A stretch of 37,423 nt of DNA from Actinomycetes bacterium (GCA_025964615.1 JAOPYM010000501.1:1-37423); one strand, 5' to 3'; shown: positions 9,151-17,220, counted from the stretch's first letter. Numbers and translations are program-made. The notes: generated from the letters alone by a model not told the origin.

Positions 9151-11328
9151 GTGAGCCCGCACATCAGCGACCTGTTCGATCTGGCCGACCTGGCACAGGC
9201 AATCGGTGACGGTCATGTCCGTGTGCAGGTGCACCCCTCGCTGCCGCTCAAGATCATTAACTATACGGAGCGGGCGCAGTACGAGCGGGTCTGGACCGAC
9301 GTGACCCGCCAGTGCCGGGGTCTGATCGTCGACGAGCACGGTCGGGTCCTCGCCCGTCCGTACGCCAAGTTCTTCAACTACGGGGAGCACCCCGAAGGGT
9401 CCCTCGACCTGGCGGCCCGTGCCGTCGTCAGCGACAAGCTCGACGGCTGCTTCCCTCGCGGCACAGCCCTCAACCTTTGGGGCGGCGGCACTGTCACGAT
9501 CGATGAGGTAGTCGGCGGCAGGCTCCCCGTCACGCTCGTCGGCATGGACGAGCACGGTGAACTCGTTCCCGCAACAGTCACGGACTGGCACAGGAACGGC
9601 CGGAAGGATCACTGGCTCGACATCGAGGTTGGCGCCCGCGTATCCCGCATGTCGGGGTCCGCGGGCCATCCAAATCGCCTACGAGTCACGGTCAACCACC
9701 ACATCTGGGTGAACGGCGACTACCGCCCAGCCTGTGAGACCAAGCCCGGCGACAGGGTGACCACCCAGACGTGGCGCCCAAGTGACGAGGTCATCCGCCT
9801 TGTTCGCGCATCGTTGCTCGGCGATGGGTGCATCCTCTCGTCGGCGACGAAGCCGGGGCAGGCGAAGTACCAGGAGTCGCACAGCGCGAAACAGGCTGAC
9901 TACGCCGAAGCGCTTCGGAAGGTGCTCGGCGATTGCGCCGCGAACCGCAGTGACACCCGATCCGGCTGCGGAAGTCACATGGTGTGGGCAGGTTCCCGAG
10001 AGTACGAAGCCCTTGGGGACCTGCGTCGCGAGTGGTACCCGGACGGTGTCAAGCGCGTCCCTGCTGATCTGTCGTGGATGGACGACTACGCCGTGGCCAC
10101 ATGGCTTATGGATGACGGCTGCCGACAGCGCTTCAAACTCCAGGCCGATCGGATCTGTTTCTCGACTCACTCCTTCACGAAGGAGGAAATCGAACGTCTC
10201 GGCCACCGCCTGACAGAGATGTACGGCGTCAGCTATCACCTGTGCGACGATTCCGGCCGCGGCTGGACCCTGGTCGTCAACTCAGGCAGGAAGCAACAGA
10301 TCCAGCGGATGTGGGCGGCCATCACTCCACACGTGCATCCGTCGATGCGGTACAAGGTCCCTGAGCGGTATCGGGATGCCCTCTACGTTGAGCCTCAGCC
10401 CGGCAGGGAGGTGGCCGTTCCGCGCGAAGCCGAGGTCGTATCCGTCTCTTCAGTCGAGCCGAACAAACGCAACTTTCCGAGCGGACGCACAGGGTTCGAC
10501 GTCACCACGACCACGCACAACTACATGGCCCGAGGCGTCTTGGTCCACAACAGCCTCGGCATCCTCTACCCGGTGAACGGCGGCCACGCGATCGCCACCC
10601 GGGGCTCCTTCAGCTCCGACCAGGCGCTGCACGCGACCGGGCTCTGGCAGGAGCGGTACGCCGGGGTCACCACGGTCGAGCCGGGCATCACCTACCTGTT
10701 CGAGATCATCTACCCCGGCAACCGGATCGTCTGCGACTACGGGGACCTGGACGATCTCGTCCTGCTCGGCGGGGTCGAGATCGCCACCGGGATGCCGGTC
10801 CAGGTCTCCTGGCCCGGCCCGGCTGCCACGGTCTTCGAGTACGCCTCGCTCGGCGAGGCTCTCAAGGCCCCGCCGCGTCCCGGCGCGGAGGGTCTGGTGG
10901 TCCGGTTTCCCGATCACGGGCAGCTGATGACGAAAATTAAGCAGTCGGATTATGTGGCCCTGCACCGCATCGTGACCGGACTGAATGCCCGCGTGGTCTG
11001 GGAGCGGCTCGGTGACGGCGCCACGCCCGCAGAGGTCTGCGAGGGCCTGCCCGACGAGTTCCACAGCTGGGTGCGGAATGTCGCCGCAGAGCTGACCGGC
11101 CGGCGTGACCAGATCGTCGCCCTGGCATGGGCGGAGCATCAGGGCATCGTCGCCGCCCTGCCGGACGGCTGGACCCGCAAGGATTACGCCAAGGCCGCGG
11201 GCAGGTCCCGCAACCGGGCCTGGCTGTTCCTGCTGCTTGACGAGAAGGACCCCTCGGACAAGATCTGGCGTACCCTCCGCCCGTCCAGTGACGACCGGCC
11301 CGCCAACTACTCGGAGGACACTGCCTGA
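9151..11328 (+). CDS. T4 Rnl1-like RNA ligase precursor with intein
   Basis: The 725-residue precursor is an ATP-dependent RNA ligase split by an in-frame intein (9448-10551). Removing the intein leaves 357 residues, close to T4 RNA ligase 1 (374). Ligase hallmarks are RGLIVDEHGRVLARPYAKFF before the active site, nucleotidyl-accepting Lys96 in KLDG joined across the intein to SLGILY, YLFEIIYPGNRIV (motif III region), EGLVVRF (motif IV, precursor 580-586) and KIKQSDYV (motif V). This enzyme class seals 3'-OH/5'-phosphate RNA ends such as cleaved tRNA anticodon loops. The start is GTG 9151 with AGGAG at 9141-9145; a TTG at 9118 is less likely. Its stop overlaps the next gene's ATG by one base (TGATG), and that gene is a T4-type Pnkp, so the two form an end-healing and sealing cassette. 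Confidence 0.93.
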   Translation: MSPHISDLFDLADLAQAIGDGHVRVQVHPSLPLKIINYTERAQYERVWTDVTRQCRGLIVDEHGRVLARPYAKFFNYGEHPEGSLDLAARAVVSDKLDGCFPRGTALNLWGGGTVTIDEVVGGRLPVTLVGMDEHGELVPATVTDWHRNGRKDHWLDIEVGARVSRMSGSAGHPNRLRVTVNHHIWVNGDYRPACETKPGDRVTTQTWRPSDEVIRLVRASLLGDGCILSSATKPGQAKYQESHSAKQADYAEALRKVLGDCAANRSDTRSGCGSHMVWAGSREYEALGDLRREWYPDGVKRVPADLSWMDDYAVATWLMDDGCRQRFKLQADRICFSTHSFTKEEIERLGHRLTEMYGVSYHLCDDSGRGWTLVVNSGRKQQIQRMWAAITPHVHPSMRYKVPERYRDALYVEPQPGREVAVPREAEVVSVSSVEPNKRNFPSGRTGFDVTTTTHNYMARGVLVHNSLGILYPVNGGHAIATRGSFSSDQALHATGLWQERYAGVTTVEPGITYLFEIIYPGNRIVCDYGDLDDLVLLGGVEIATGMPVQVSWPGPAATVFEYASLGEALKAPPRPGAEGLVVRFPDHGQLMTKIKQSDYVALHRIVTGLNARVVWERLGDGATPAEVCEGLPDEFHSWVRNVAAELTGRRDQIVALAWAEHQGIVAALPDGWTRKDYAKAAGRSRNRAWLFLLLDEKDPSDKIWRTLRPSSDDRPANYSEDTA
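9448..10551 (+). other. Intein with LAGLIDADG homing endonuclease domain
   Basis: A 368-residue in-frame insertion in the RNA ligase, bounded by KLDG|C and HN|S. Block A is CFPRGTALNLW (Cys1). Block B is RVTVNHHIWV with the T-x-x-H pair, followed by YRPACETKPGDRV. Block F is FDVTTTTHNYMARG, and block G is VLVHN followed by Ser+1. All residues needed for class 1 splicing (Cys1, block B Thr/His, penultimate His, terminal Asn, Ser+1) are present. Two dodecapeptide motifs, SLLGDG (precursor 221-226) and WLMDDG (318-323), mark a LAGLIDADG endonuclease with both acidic residues kept. Codon third positions look richer in A/T than in the flanking ligase, consistent with transfer. Splicing should rebuild the ligase motif KLDGS. 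Confidence 0.93.
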
Positions 11329-12236
11329 TGGTCACCCTGCATCTGACCCGTGGCCTGCCGGCCAGCGGAAAGACGACCTGGGCGATGTCGTGGGTCGCGG
11401 AGGACCGCGCCGGCCGGGCCCGGGTCAACCGTGACGACCTGCGGAAGATGCTCGACGACGGTGTGCATGTGAAGGGCGTGACCGAGCAGCGGGTGATGGC
11501 CGTACGGGACGCCGCGATCGTCCGCATGCTCCGTAACGGCATCGACGTGGTCTGCGACGACACCAACCTGCCGCAGCGGATCGCCCGCGACCTGGCCCGC
11601 CTCGCGAAGCGGGCAGGCGCGAACCTGAAGGTCCATGACTTCACCCACGTTCCGCTGGAGGTCTGCATCGAGCGGGACGCCGCCCGGGACCGTACGGTCG
11701 GGGAGGAGCACATCCGCAACCTGCACGTACGGTTCCTCAACGGCCGTGCGCTGCCGCTCCCGTACCCGGAGGCGCTGCCGGAGACGGAAGCGCCGGCGCG
11801 GCTGTACAAGGCCCTGCCCGGCACGCCCAAGGCAGTTCTCGTCGACATCGACGGCACCGTCGCCCTGATGTCGGGCCGCAGTCCGTTCGACGAGACCCGG
11901 GTTCACCAGGACCGGCCCAACCGGCCGGTGATCGCGGTCGTCCGTGCCCTGCACGCCGCGGGGAACCGGATCGTGTTCCTGTCGGGCCGTACCGAAGGAT
12001 GCCGGACCGACACCGAGAGGTGGCTCACCGAGCATGTCGGGGTGCCGTTCGAAGGCCCGCACATGCGGCCGGTCGGCGACTCCCGCAAGGACTCGATCGT
12101 CAAGTCCGAACTGTTCGACGCCCAGATCCGGGAGGCGTACGACGTGGTGTGCGTCCTCGACGACCGCAACCAGGTCGTCGAGGCGTGGCGGGCCATGGGC
12201 CTCACCGTCCTCCAGGTGGCCGAGGGGAACTTCTGA
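11328..12236 (+). CDS. T4 Pnkp-like polynucleotide 5'-kinase/3'-phosphatase
   Basis: A 302-residue two-domain end-healing enzyme in T4 Pnkp order. The N-terminal kinase has the P-loop GLPASGKTT (9-17) and VNRDDLR (33-39), matching the T4 catalytic Asp/Arg motif. A linker leads into a HAD-type phosphatase with DIDGT (173-177; nucleophile D173), then FLSGRTEG, GDSRKDSIVK and CVLDDRNQVVEAWR, ending QVAEGNF much like the T4 enzyme. It should add 5'-phosphate and remove 3'-phosphate or 2',3'-cyclic phosphate from broken RNA so that the ligase can seal it. The start ATG overlaps the ligase stop by one base, indicating translational coupling. There is no methyltransferase or fused ligase domain, which separates it from bacterial Pnkp/Hen1 systems. 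Confidence 0.95.
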   Translation: MVTLHLTRGLPASGKTTWAMSWVAEDRAGRARVNRDDLRKMLDDGVHVKGVTEQRVMAVRDAAIVRMLRNGIDVVCDDTNLPQRIARDLARLAKRAGANLKVHDFTHVPLEVCIERDAARDRTVGEEHIRNLHVRFLNGRALPLPYPEALPETEAPARLYKALPGTPKAVLVDIDGTVALMSGRSPFDETRVHQDRPNRPVIAVVRALHAAGNRIVFLSGRTEGCRTDTERWLTEHVGVPFEGPHMRPVGDSRKDSIVKSELFDAQIREAYDVVCVLDDRNQVVEAWRAMGLTVLQVAEGNF

Positions 12237-12471
12237 TCCGGGCTGCTTGGCGGTGTGCCGGGCTGTGACCGTCCGAGGCGACACTGCTCAGGCTCCGATC
12301 AGCAGGTCGCGGTGGTGCTCCATCAGGTCGGGTGGGTTCGGTTACGCGTCGGCAGGGTAGTCCGCGGATCTGCTGACCTAGGCCCATTTCTCGGCTTCAC
12401 GAGGTGGTGGTGATCTGCCGGAACTGTTGGTGGCCGGGGTTGCTGCATCCGTGCTCGTCTGAACGGCCGCC

Positions 12472-13902
12472 TCAGAGCAGGTCGCGTTTCAGCGCGAGGC
12501 GGGCGGCCTGCCTGCCGCCCATGCCGTGTACGGCCGCGCCGGGCGGGGTGCTCGCCGAACACAGGTAGAGCCCCGGTACCGGTGTCGCCCACGGGTGCCG
12601 GGCGTACACCGGGCGGCCGGCGAACTGGCTCAGCCGGGCCGAGCCGCCGCCGATGTCACCGCCGACCAGGTTGGGGTTGTACGACTCCAGGGCGGCCGGG
12701 TTCATCACGTGACGGGCCAGCACGAGGTCGCGGAAGCCGGGCGCGAACCGTTCGATCTGATCCTCGATGGCCTTGGTCATGTCGGTGCCCGAGCCGTTCG
12801 GGACATGACAATAGGCCCACAGGACGTGGGAGCCGGCGGGCGCGCGGCCGGGATCGGCCACGGACGGCTGGACCAATAGCACGTACGGCCGGTCGGGATG
12901 CCGTCCCCTGGCCACCTCCGCCTCGCTGTGCGCGATCTCCTCCAAGGTGCCGCCGAGGTGCACGGTCGCCGCGTCGGACACCCTCGGGTCGCGCCAGGGG
13001 AGGGGCCCGGACAGTGCCCAGTCGATCTTGTAGACGCCGGGGCCGTACCGGAACCGGCCCAGCGCGCGCCGGTAGCCGGCCGGCAGCCGGTCGCCGGCGA
13101 CGGCGAGGACCTGGCGCGGGGTGAGATCGAGCAGGATCGAGCGGGCGTCGGGCAGCTCGCCCAGGTCGCGGACCAGGTGACCGGCGACGGTCTCGCCGCC
13201 GAGCCGCACCAGCCGGGCGACCAGGGCGTCGGCCAGCGTCTGGGAGCCGCCGCGAGCGACGGGCCAGCCCACCTGGTGGGCCAGCGCGGCCAGCAGCATG
13301 CCGTACCCGGCGGTGATGGGGGCACCCAGGTCGAGCATGGAGTGGGCGGCCATGCCCGCGAGCACGGCCCGCCCCTGCGGGGTGCGGAACACCGTCCGGG
13401 CCAGCCAGGTGGCGGGCAGCGCGCCGAACGCCCCGAACCGGGCGGCCCGCAGCGGGGCCCGAGGCGGGCTGAGCGGGGCGAGCAGCGTGTCGACCAGCGG
13501 CGCGCCCGCCCGGGCGGTCGCGCCCACGGTTGCCCGCCAGGCGGCGGCGTCCCGGCCGAGTTCCACCGCGGTGCGTTCGGCGTCACGATGGACGAGTACG
13601 GCGGGCCGTCCGTCCAGGGGATGCGCGGCCGGTACGGGGGGATGCGCCCACTCGACGCCGTCCTTCTCCAGATCCAGTTCCCGGAACGCAGGCGAGGCCA
13701 GCGCCATCGGCAGCACGGTCGCGCAGACGTCGTGGCGGAAGCCGGGCAGGGTGAGCTCCTCGGTGCGCAGCCCGCCGCCGAACCGGCCGGCGGCCTCCAC
13801 GAGCAGCACCCGCTGCCCGGCCTCGGCGAGGGTGACCGCGGCGACCAGGCCGTTGGGCCCCGAGCCCACCACCACGGCGTCGAAGCCGTCCGCGCGGGTC
13901 AT
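12472..13902 (-). CDS. FAD-dependent oxidoreductase, phytoene desaturase-like
   Basis: This 476-residue protein starts with a Rossmann ADP-binding motif, AVVVGSGPNGLVAAVTLAEAG followed by an acidic strand end (LLVEAAGRFGG), typical of the CrtI/PYROXD2-like NAD(P)/FAD oxidoreductases. The C-terminal flavin-contacting region GLYLCSASTPPGAAVHGMGGRQAA is also characteristic. There are no adjacent carotenoid genes, so the substrate is unknown and a carotenoid role is not implied. The ATG at 13902 overlaps the stop of the preceding histidine-kinase remnant by four bases (ATGA), which shows an ancestral operon. Because that upstream gene has lost its 5' end and presumably its promoter, expression of this gene may have changed. 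Confidence 0.88.
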   Translation of the reverse strand: MTRADGFDAVVVGSGPNGLVAAVTLAEAGQRVLLVEAAGRFGGGLRTEELTLPGFRHDVCATVLPMALASPAFRELDLEKDGVEWAHPPVPAAHPLDGRPAVLVHRDAERTAVELGRDAAAWRATVGATARAGAPLVDTLLAPLSPPRAPLRAARFGAFGALPATWLARTVFRTPQGRAVLAGMAAHSMLDLGAPITAGYGMLLAALAHQVGWPVARGGSQTLADALVARLVRLGGETVAGHLVRDLGELPDARSILLDLTPRQVLAVAGDRLPAGYRRALGRFRYGPGVYKIDWALSGPLPWRDPRVSDAATVHLGGTLEEIAHSEAEVARGRHPDRPYVLLVQPSVADPGRAPAGSHVLWAYCHVPNGSGTDMTKAIEDQIERFAPGFRDLVLARHVMNPAALESYNPNLVGGDIGGGSARLSQFAGRPVYARHPWATPVPGLYLCSASTPPGAAVHGMGGRQAARLALKRDLL

Positions 13903-14432
13903 GAAAGGGCCCCCAGCGGGATCTCGCCGCGGATCGTGGCGCCTGCCCCCGGCGCGGACTCGATGAGCAGGCGGCCGCCCACGGCGCCCAGCCGGTCGGC
14001 CATGTTGACGAACCCATGCCCGGTGGCCCCGCCGTTCGGGCCGGTGGCGAAGCCCGGACCGTCGTCGGTGATGGCGAACCGCAGCATGTCCGCCTCGGTG
14101 TGGATCGTCACCAGGATGGACGCGTCCGGCCCGGCGTGTTTGCCCGCGTTCTGGATCGCCTCCAGGTAGCAGAAGTACACGGCCGCCTCGACCTCCTCGG
14201 GGTAGTGGCAGGGCAGATCAACGTGGACCTGGTAGGGCAGGGCGACACGGCGGGTGACGGAGCGCAGGGCCTCGCCGAGGCCGTGGTTGCGCAGCAGCGG
14301 CGGGTAGATGCCGTGCGCGAGCTCCCGGAAGGCGGCGTTGGTCTGCTGCACGTCGGTGTGGAGTTCCTCGAGGAGGTCGGCGACCATGGCTGGATCATCC
14401 TTGATGACCGCGCTGGCCAGGCCGAGTTTCAC
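13899..14432 (-). pseudogene. Sensor histidine kinase remnant (5' end missing)
   Basis: This reads as the C-terminal 177 residues of a NarL-type sensor kinase. It begins in the middle of the dimerisation helix (VKLGLASAVIKDD ... FRELAHGIYPPLL) and continues into an ATPase domain with the N box EAIQNAGKHA, the G box DDGPGF and GHGFVNMADRLGAVGG. The segment that normally carries the phosphoacceptor histidine and all input domains is absent. Upstream the frame stays open, but that sequence is antisense to another gene remnant and does not resemble the family. A GTG at 14432 could start an ATPase-only protein, but no ribosome site is evident. Most likely a deletion remnant. Confidence 0.8.
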
Positions 14433-14459
14433 TGAGAATCCATGAGATACCAGTGAAGG

Positions 14460-14708
14460 GTGGACGTGCTGCTCCACGACGGCCAGTTCCTCACCGGCGA
14501 ACAGGCCAGGGCCGACACGTACGGACATGCGACGGTGGCCGACGCGGTCGCGTTCGCCGACCGATGCGGAGCAGGTCGCCTGGTGCTCACCCACCACGCG
14601 CCCGGTCGCACCGACACGGAGCTCGATGCCCTCGCCAAGGAGGTCGCCGCGTACGATCGCCCGGTGGAGCTCGCCCGCCAGGGCGACATTCTCCAGGTGG
14701 GTCCCTGA
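14460..14708 (+). pseudogene. MBL-fold metallo-hydrolase C-terminal remnant
   Basis: The 82 codons read DVLLHDGQF ... YGHATVADAVAFADRCGAGRLVLTHHAPGRTDTELDAL, the usual C-terminal part of a beta-lactamase-fold hydrolase, including the HDGQ aspartate and the final HH metal-site region. The first ~170 residues of the domain, with the HxHxDH motif, are missing. An in-frame TGA at 14454 closes the frame just upstream. The remnant starts within about 30 bp of where the opposing histidine kinase remnant begins, so both lost their 5' ends in what looks like one deletion. It could be translated from GTG 14460 but cannot be an active hydrolase. Confidence 0.75.
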
Positions 14709-14785
14709 CGGAACGCAAGACCCGGATTCTCATTCGGGTGCGAGGACTCGTTACGGGAGCGCACGGCTGGCCGAAACATGTGCGA

Positions 14786-14818
14786 CCTAGCGTCACGGTC
14801 CATGGACCCTAGCGTGAC
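14786..14818. promoter_or_regulatory. Symmetric element over the ZIP gene start
   Basis: The 12-base palindrome GGTCCATGGACC (14797-14808) contains the presumed ATG. Two near-identical 11-mers, CCTAGCGTCAC (14786) and CCTAGCGTGAC (14808), flank it exactly 22 bp apart, about two helical turns. GTCAC/GTGAC also form an inverted pair around the palindrome. This suggests an operator at a leaderless or short-leader start. The regulator is unknown. Confidence 0.35.
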
Positions 14819-15443
14819 ACTGATCACCGTGGCCCTCGCTGCCGGGGGGCTACTCGCCGGCGGTGGCGCCGCGCTCGCCGGTTCGGTGCGGATACGCCTC
14901 GGTCAGGTCGTCGTTCAGGCGCTGGCCGGGGGCGCGCTGGTGGCGCTCGTGGCCACCGACCTGTTGCCGGACGCGATCAGCGCCGGACCGCCCGTCGTGG
15001 TGCCGGTGGTCATCGCCGTCCTCGGGTTCGCCTCCTCGATCGTGCCGGGCGACAGTGGCTGCTGCTCTCCCCGGGTGGGGGCCTTCGCGGTCGCCGGGCT
15101 CGCGCTGCACGGCGTTGTGGAGGGGGCCGTACTGGGGCTCGGGCTCGGCCTTGCCCCGGCGGCCGGGCTGATGCTGCTCGCCGCCTTCTGCCTGCACAAG
15201 TTCGCTGAAGGCTTCGCGATCGTCGCGGCGCTGCGCTCAGGCGGTGCGTCCCTCCGCCGAACCTGGGGGTGGATGGGCATCGCCGCGGTGGCCCCCATGG
15301 CCGGGGCGCTGGCCGGAAGGGTCGTCGCTGTTCCCGAGCGGATCAGTCCGCTGGTCGCCGCGCTGCTTACGGGCGTGCTCCTGGCGATCGCCGGTTCGCT
15401 GATCCGCCCGGTGCTTCGCCGTGCGCCGGAGCCGGTCGGATGA
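14802..15443 (+). CDS. ZIP-family metal transporter
   Basis: A 213-residue, strongly hydrophobic protein with about 7-8 membrane segments. It has two ZIP signature metal-site motifs: HGVVEGAVLG and, further on, LHKFAEGFAIV (H-x-x-x-E). The family moves divalent metals (zinc, sometimes iron, manganese or copper) into the cytoplasm. No strong ribosome site precedes ATG 14802; an in-frame ATG at 14778 and a GTG at 14814 are alternatives. It is the first gene of a chain in which each stop overlaps the next ATG by four bases, leading to permease, regulator, copper amine oxidase and permease. Supplying metal to the oxidase is an appealing inference, but ZIP proteins are not usually copper-specific. 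Confidence 0.85.
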   Translation: MDPSVTLITVALAAGGLLAGGGAALAGSVRIRLGQVVVQALAGGALVALVATDLLPDAISAGPPVVVPVVIAVLGFASSIVPGDSGCCSPRVGAFAVAGLALHGVVEGAVLGLGLGLAPAAGLMLLAAFCLHKFAEGFAIVAALRSGGASLRRTWGWMGIAAVAPMAGALAGRVVAVPERISPLVAALLTGVLLAIAGSLIRPVLRRAPEPVG

Positions 15444-16912
15444 TCACCGACCTGCCCAGGCCCGCTCACGTGCGGGACATCTCGCCGCTCGCCGGTCTGC
15501 GCCGCCGCAGCCTCGGCGGCGTCGAGGTGACCGCACAGTCCGTGGCGGTCACCGCACCGTCGGCCGCGATGGCCTCGGCGCCAGTGCTCGTCGCCGCCAC
15601 CGCCGGCAACGGAACCATGTACTCGTACCTGATCGGCACCTTCGTGGTACTGCTCGTCGGCTACTGCATCTCGCAGTTCGCCCGGCGGATGGCGGCCGCG
15701 GGCTCGCTGTACAGCTTCACGGCCAAGGGCCTCGGACCGACCGGGGCGATCGCGTCCGGTGTCGGGCTCGCACTCGGCTATGCGCTGCTGTCGATGTCGA
15801 CTCTGCTGCTGTCGGCCTTCTACCTGCTGCAGTTCGCGCATCGGGTGGGGGTGCCGGCTCCGGACCCGGCCGTGATCGTGATCGCGTTGGGCGGTGCCGC
15901 CGCCTTCTGCATGGTGCGCGGCATCGCGCTGTCGTCGCGGGTCGCGCTGGCCGTCGAGGGCACATCGATCGCGGGCATCCTCGTCGTGCTGGGGGTGCTC
16001 CTGGTCCGGCACGGGGTGCATCTCGACACACGCCTGCTGCGGGCGTCGGGGTCGAGCGCGCACGGCATCGGACTCGGCGTCACGCTGGCGATCACCTCGT
16101 TCGTGGGTTTCGAGAGCGCCGCCACACTCGGCGCCGAGGCGCGACGTCCGTATTTGTCGGTGCCGCGAGCCATCAGGTTCACCGCGATCGGGACGGCTGT
16201 CCTCTACTTCGTCGCCGCCTATACCCAGCTGGACGGTTTCAGCGGGGTCGCCGGTGGGCTGGCGGCGCGCACGACGCCGCTGACGGACCTGGCGGACCGG
16301 TCGGGTGCCTCGTGGCTCTCGCTCGTACTCGACCTGGGGGTCGCGGCGTCGGGGTTCGCGTGCGCGACCGGCTCGGCGACCGCCCTCGCCCGGCTGCTGT
16401 TCTCGATGGCCCGCGAAGGTGTCACCGCACGGTTCCTGGGCCGCACGCATGCCCGCTTCGGCACGCCGCACGGCGCCATCCGCGTGTCGATGGCGGTCAT
16501 CGTCGTGGTGCCGGTGATCCTGCTGCTCGCCGGCACGAGCGCGTGGGACGGCTTCCTCTACCTGGTCACCATGTCGACGTTCGGGTACATGGTGGCCTAC
16601 ATCCTGGTCTGCCTCGCGCTGCCGCGTTTCCTGCGCCGCATCGGGGAGCTGACCGTCGGCCCGATGCTCGCCGGCCCGTTCGCCGGTGCGGCCCTGTGCT
16701 GTGTGTTCGCGGCGTACGTCTACCCGCTGCCCGCAGCCCCCTACTACCTGCTGTTCTGGATCTTCCTTGCCATCGTCGCGACCGCCGTGATCTGGCATCT
16801 CCGGGTGGCCCGCCGGGCCCCGGAGCGGGCGCGGCGAATCGGTGTCTACGACGAGACGACCGTTGCCGACGTGTTCGACCCGGCCCACGCGAACCGGCAG
16901 CGGGCGTCATGA
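15440..16912 (+). CDS. APC-superfamily permease (first)
   Basis: 490 residues with about 12 hydrophobic segments. The start region SLGGVEVTAQSVAVTAPSAAMA is the usual helix 1 of amino acid/polyamine/organocation (APC) transporters, and GFESAATLGAEA in the middle is a well-known APC signature. The ATG at 15440 overlaps the ZIP stop (ATGA); longer upstream readings would lie inside the ZIP gene. Position next to a copper amine oxidase suggests import of an amine or amino acid that the oxidase degrades. It is clearly related to the second permease at 19217 (shared SVA-APSA start, FxSAA-GxEA motif and FGYMxAYIL near the end). The two could be paralogues with different substrates. Confidence 0.92.
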   Translation: MITDLPRPAHVRDISPLAGLRRRSLGGVEVTAQSVAVTAPSAAMASAPVLVAATAGNGTMYSYLIGTFVVLLVGYCISQFARRMAAAGSLYSFTAKGLGPTGAIASGVGLALGYALLSMSTLLLSAFYLLQFAHRVGVPAPDPAVIVIALGGAAAFCMVRGIALSSRVALAVEGTSIAGILVVLGVLLVRHGVHLDTRLLRASGSSAHGIGLGVTLAITSFVGFESAATLGAEARRPYLSVPRAIRFTAIGTAVLYFVAAYTQLDGFSGVAGGLAARTTPLTDLADRSGASWLSLVLDLGVAASGFACATGSATALARLLFSMAREGVTARFLGRTHARFGTPHGAIRVSMAVIVVVPVILLLAGTSAWDGFLYLVTMSTFGYMVAYILVCLALPRFLRRIGELTVGPMLAGPFAGAALCCVFAAYVYPLPAAPYYLLFWIFLAIVATAVIWHLRVARRAPERARRIGVYDETTVADVFDPAHANRQRAS

Positions 16913-17220
16913 GCCCGGCGGGCGCTGGTCTCGGCGGCAGGCAGCCGCAGGCTGTGCGCTCGGCCCTGGACGTCCTGCGCACCGTGGCCCAGTCCGGGCC
17001 CGGCATCACCGCCAAGGAGATCTCGGCCCGGTTGCGGCTGCCACCGGCCACCGCCTACCGGCTGCTCAACCTGCTCGTCGGCGAGGAGTACCTCGTCCGG
17101 CTCCCCGATCTCACCGGCTTCGCCCTCGGCGCACGGTTCGGCGAACTCGTCGACCTCGCCGCTGCCTCACATCAGCCGCCCGCAGCAGAAACCCGCGTCC
17201 AGCGCAAGGAGATCGCATGA
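16909..17220 (+). CDS. IclR-type winged-helix protein lacking effector domain
   Basis: A 103-residue protein made almost only of an IclR-family N-terminal winged helix: AVRSALDVLRTVAQSGPGITAKEISARLRLPPATAYRLLN, then a wing (LVRLPDLTGFALGARFGELVDLA). The C-terminal ligand-binding domain of ordinary IclR regulators (total about 250 residues) is missing. Both ends overlap neighbours by four bases (ATGA at 16909 and 17217), so this size is built into the operon and is not a recent accident. It may bind DNA as a dimer without its own ligand, or partner another protein. The likely target is this operon. Confidence 0.82.
   Translation: MSPAGAGLGGRQPQAVRSALDVLRTVAQSGPGITAKEISARLRLPPATAYRLLNLLVGEEYLVRLPDLTGFALGARFGELVDLAAASHQPPAAETRVQRKEIA

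Noticed and set aside
9151-12236. Prophage origin for the RNA repair genes
   Set aside because: No integrase, capsid, tail or lysis genes are nearby; the extein and Pnkp match the local base composition. Only the intein looks compositionally distinct.
12237-12471. Possible insertion-sequence remnant between Pnkp and the oxidoreductase
   Set aside because: The composition looks somewhat looser, but no transposase motif, terminal inverted repeats or target duplication could be seen; treated as an intergenic region between convergent genes.
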